A stretch of 64,000 nucleotides of DNA, from NCBI GenBank assembly GCA_037178625.1, contig CM074127.1:3782001-3846000 (forward strand), read 5' to 3'. The DNA is from Skeletonema tropicum. Taxonomy: Eukaryota > Bacillariophyta > Thalassiosirophyceae > Thalassiosirales > Thalassiosiraceae. Under the pieces are notes generated by a model. The model had not been told where the DNA came from and did no database searches. It saw only the letters and a program-made list of their open reading frames with translations. This document shows, piece by piece, positions 60,918-64,000 of the stretch; the first letter of the stretch is position 1, and the number at the start of each line of letters is the position of its first letter. The position numbers and the translations under genes were made by a program.

Positions 60918-62840
60918 ATGCCAAAGCAGATAATATTCACTCGGGTGAAAGTAATTTCGGCGTCATATGGCCCGGCTGAAGGAAGGAGACTGCTTGATGG
61001 TTCAATCGTCGATCACAGCAAATCTGGTTTATACTTGCCGTACACTCGAGATGTGACTCGATTCTTCAACAATGATGTACACGAAGATGATCTTAGTTTT
61101 CAAGAGGATCTTTGTCAAAATGTTATCAGATCTTCATATTCGTTGATAGAAGGACGTCCGATGAATGTAGTTTTTGGGGACCCTTGCCCCGGTTCAACAA
61201 AAGTACTGCAGATAAAATATGTTTTCCAAGATTACATCAGGAAGGAGAACGAGAATAGCTGCAAAGGCGATCCTGGGTATTATATCACACCATCTCGTAC
61301 ATTTCATTCTACATTTGCGGAACACGAACAAATTTTGCTTAGACGTCAAGATCCACACCCGTTGTTGCTGCTGGAAGAAGAGGATCAAAAAGATAAAAAT
61401 AGACTGACGAACCCACAATCTACATCTTTTGTCGACTTCACTCAATCAACGATGTCAGCTTCAAATTCAGAGATAATACTTCCATTGATGTTTCCATTTC
61501 TTTCCGTGACCGAGCGTGCTAGGTGCCAATTAGTTTGCTTGCACTGGAGGGAAATCGTTCTGAGCAGAGGAATCACATCATCAATAGACATCAATGACCA
61601 TGTGCTGTTTCCACTCTTTCAAGATTCCTCTTCGGCCAAGGATACTGCTATTGGCTCTCCTCTAAAACCTCAGTCTATGTCGCAATCAAATTCTATTTCA
61701 CACACTACAACTCCCAATGCATCAGCAATCCATCCACACCGGGTACTGTTATGTGGTTTGTTGAAGAGTTCTCATTCGTCACTGACTTCATTGGTGCTCA
61801 ATGACTTTCTTCATCTTAATCCTCCCGTAGATATCCATCCTACTTTGCCTCATCTGGGCAAGTTGAAGCGACTAGATATCAGCCGCATCCCATTAATAAC
61901 AAACGACACTATTCATTTGATTTCGGCACATGTGGGAGAGCGGTTGGAAGTCTTGTACATAAAGGGTGTTCGTGGCGTTAGCGATGATGGCATTGTTCAG
62001 CTTGTGAAATCATGCAATCGCTTAAAAGTATTGGATATTTCTCACATGCATCAACTTACCGACAAATCTGGCGTGGCAATTGGACAAAATCTTTCTGAAC
62101 TAGAAACGTTTCATGCGAGAGATAACTACAAAATGACAAACAATTCGGTGGATGTTATCTTTCAAAATTGCGACAAGCTGGTCCAGGCGACTTTTTGGGG
62201 CTGTATCAAAGTAACTCGTGTTGGGCCAGGCATAAATTCTGATGAATTGGCATCTAATCTTGTCCTTTTGAATCTATGGGGTTGTATTGGCCTTACAGAC
62301 GACTGTGTGGCACGACTGGGAAATCTGACTAACCTACGTTCTCTTTGTGTTAGTGAGTGTCATAAACTCACGGATTCATTCGTGCTAGAGATTACTCAAA
62401 CAATACCGCAACTGCTACACTTACAGATGCGTTATCTGAAAAGAATTACTGACGAGAGCTTGAATGCCATATCTTTGAGGATGTCAAAACTATTTTCGTT
62501 GGACTTAAGCTTTTGTACGAAGCTATCTATTGGTGGTCTGAGCAAGTTATTGCTGGATTGTAGATCTCTGTCTGAGTTGCGACTCTATTCGTGTACGCAG
62601 CTTAATGTAGAAGGTCAGGTGACAAATGGTGACGGAAACAATAGAATTGGCGGAGGTCGTCAACTGGTGCAGGCTTTACGGCACAGCACTCTTGCATTTC
62701 TCGACTTGAGGAGGTGTCAAAAACACGAGCCTTCCTCAAGAGATACGCATTTCTTAAACGCAATGAAAGATCTGGGGTATAATGAAGTGATGGCGTACTT
62801 ATTTATAAAGATGACCGATCCGGCTGTTGCAGTTAATTAA
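60918..62840 (+). CDS. F-box/leucine-rich-repeat protein with extra N-terminal domain
   Basis: Single exon, 640 residues from the ATG at 60918 (MPKQIIFTRVKVISASYG). Residues ~10-110 resemble a domain found in several algal proteins and in DnaJC11-like proteins (GRRLLDGSIV, MNVVFGDPCPGSTKVLQIKY). An F-box-like segment lies at ~190-225 (LPLMFPFLSVTERARCQLVCLHWREIV). From ~315 about ten AMN1-type LRRs follow, for example RLKVLDISHMHQLTDKSG, LNLWGCIGLTDDCVARL and SLDLSFCTKLSIGGLSKLL. F-box/LRR proteins recruit substrates to SCF ubiquitin ligases. The substrate is unknown. The gene converges with prfA (42 bp between stops). Confidence 0.85.
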   Translation: MPKQIIFTRVKVISASYGPAEGRRLLDGSIVDHSKSGLYLPYTRDVTRFFNNDVHEDDLSFQEDLCQNVIRSSYSLIEGRPMNVVFGDPCPGSTKVLQIKYVFQDYIRKENENSCKGDPGYYITPSRTFHSTFAEHEQILLRRQDPHPLLLLEEEDQKDKNRLTNPQSTSFVDFTQSTMSASNSEIILPLMFPFLSVTERARCQLVCLHWREIVLSRGITSSIDINDHVLFPLFQDSSSAKDTAIGSPLKPQSMSQSNSISHTTTPNASAIHPHRVLLCGLLKSSHSSLTSLVLNDFLHLNPPVDIHPTLPHLGKLKRLDISRIPLITNDTIHLISAHVGERLEVLYIKGVRGVSDDGIVQLVKSCNRLKVLDISHMHQLTDKSGVAIGQNLSELETFHARDNYKMTNNSVDVIFQNCDKLVQATFWGCIKVTRVGPGINSDELASNLVLLNLWGCIGLTDDCVARLGNLTNLRSLCVSECHKLTDSFVLEITQTIPQLLHLQMRYLKRITDESLNAISLRMSKLFSLDLSFCTKLSIGGLSKLLLDCRSLSELRLYSCTQLNVEGQVTNGDGNNRIGGGRQLVQALRHSTLAFLDLRRCQKHEPSSRDTHFLNAMKDLGYNEVMAYLFIKMTDPAVAVN

Positions 62841-62882
62841 ATAAAATCATTACGACGTCACTCTGTCCATTGATGACTTTTC

Positions 62883-64000
62883 TTACATAGCAGAATCTTC
62901 GCTAAGTTGTTTGAGCTTTGCCTCTTGATCTTTTGCGATCAACCCATCAATTATTGGGCCTACACCTCCGCCCAAGATGTCCTGCAAAGGAAAGTTTTGC
63001 CCCAGCCGATGCTCAGAAACACGGCTATCCTTCCAATTGTAAGTTCGAATCTTCTCACTGCGCCCTCCCGTGCCAATCTGGTCACCACGTCTTGCCCTTT
63101 CCTCGGCCTCTTGTTTCTCAACCTCCATGTCATACAGCTTACCCATGAGCATTTTCATAGCCAACTCTTTGTTTTTCAGTTGACTTCTCTCTTGCGTGCA
63201 CTTGATTCGAATTCCAGTTGGCTTATGGAGAAGATCTACTGCTGTTTCTACCTTGTTCACGTTTTGCCCACCTGCTCCACCAGAACGCATTGTGCTCATT
63301 TCGATATCTTTGGGATCTGATAAAAAAGTTGTTCGAAATATTTATGAGTATTGTCAAGTGACGAACAGAAGAAATGCAAATCAACACCTGAACCTACCAA
63401 TTTTCACATCAACATCATCGACCTCAAGCATGATTGCCACAGAGGCTGTTGAGGTGTGAACACGCCCTTGAGTCTCAGTTGCAGGAACTCGTTGCACACG
63501 ATGAACTCCAGCCTCCCACTTAAGTTTTGAGTAGACTTTATCTCCTTTAACCTCAAGAACAACGTTTTTGTAGCCTCCATCATCACCGGTTGAAGAGTCC
63601 ATCATACTGACTTGCCAACCTTGATCTGACATGTACTTGCGGTATATGTCGAGGAGATCACCAGCGAAGATGTTAGCTTCTGACCCTCCAGTTCCAGCTC
63701 TGATTTCCAACATGCAATTCCTATCATCATTTGGATCCTTGGGAAGCAACAATATCTTGATTTCACCTTCCAGCACTTCCATTCTCGCTTCAATTTCTTT
63801 TATTTCAGCACGTGCCATTTCCCTCATCTCGGCGTCATCACCAGCGTCCTGAAAGAGTTCCTGAGCTCCCTCAAGTTCCACATCAAGCTGAGCGTACTCT
63901 TCATATGCCATAACAACCTCTTCACTCTGGGATCGATCCTTCATCACTTTTCGCAACAGATTTGAGTCAGATATAACATCGGGATCACCCAACCGCTCTG
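62883..64000 (-). CDS. prfA: Organellar peptide chain release factor RF1, 5' partial
   Basis: Exon 2 is 63316-62883; the exon before it ends at 63398 and runs off the window end (the frame is open to 63998, [12 protein letters not shown]). The 81-bp intron (GTAGGT...ttttatcag) joins VDVKI to [13 protein letters not shown] in phase. Class-I release-factor hallmarks: [67 protein letters not shown] (the catalytic GGQ) and [16 protein letters not shown]. It ends translation in plastid or mitochondrion; the targeting peptide lies outside the window. RF1 rather than RF2 is supported by overall order, but the codon-recognition motif should be read from the full protein. Confidence 0.92.

Overview
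The window looks like nuclear DNA of a diatom, most likely a centric one. Genes carry short GT-AG introns (69-140 bp). Several proteins begin with a signal peptide ending in the ASAFAP-like A-F motif of complex red plastids. Secreted proteins have Pro/Thr-rich linkers (PTxxPT), and one gene is a cytosol-type sedoheptulose bisphosphatase without plant redox cysteines. Genes are densely packed, with many head-to-head pairs sharing short promoters and tail-to-tail pairs with stops 10-45 bp apart.

Layout. 1-2213 and 57107-59350 hold two tandem arrays of the same ~184-bp satellite, bracketing about 55 kb of genes. Left block (3118-15616): a 1260-residue acidic protein of unknown function, a small low-complexity protein, a PP6/PP4-type phosphatase, an ARM-repeat protein and a RECQL1-like helicase. 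At 15814-17591 lies a 1.78-kb element with 34-bp terminal inverted repeats and a cysteine-rich gene. Middle block (17679-30733): plastid YgfZ-like protein, nucleotide-sugar transporter, DEDDy exonuclease, PRCC-like protein, coiled-coil protein, L-rhamnonate dehydratase and a SEC14/GOLD protein. At 30855-31999 two non-coding MITE-like elements sit side by side (hAT-like with an 8-bp target duplication, Tc1/mariner-like with TA). Right block (32087-56748): secreted kringle/CAP protein, sulfotransferase-aminotransferase fusion, surface membrane protein, SBPase, mitochondrial-family carrier, plastid gyrase B, a trypsin-fold protein with Cys at the nucleophile position, TRAPPC6, a small plastid-targeted protein, RPL17, a Gfo/Idh/MocA oxidoreductase, PP2C, BCD1/ZNHIT6, a plastid CIA30 protein and a DEAD-box relative lacking its ATP-binding half. 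After the second array come an F-box/LRR protein and an organellar release factor RF1 cut by the window end.

The genes are mostly ordinary housekeeping and organelle functions. Eight single-base frame breaks interrupt seven otherwise intact genes. Six are one extra base and two one missing base, and several lie in or next to proline codons. Sequence error is the simplest explanation, but frameshifting is not excluded. The most unusual items are the satellite arrays, the TIR element with its cysteine-rich gene, the paired MITEs, the degenerate helicase and the Cys-substituted protease fold.
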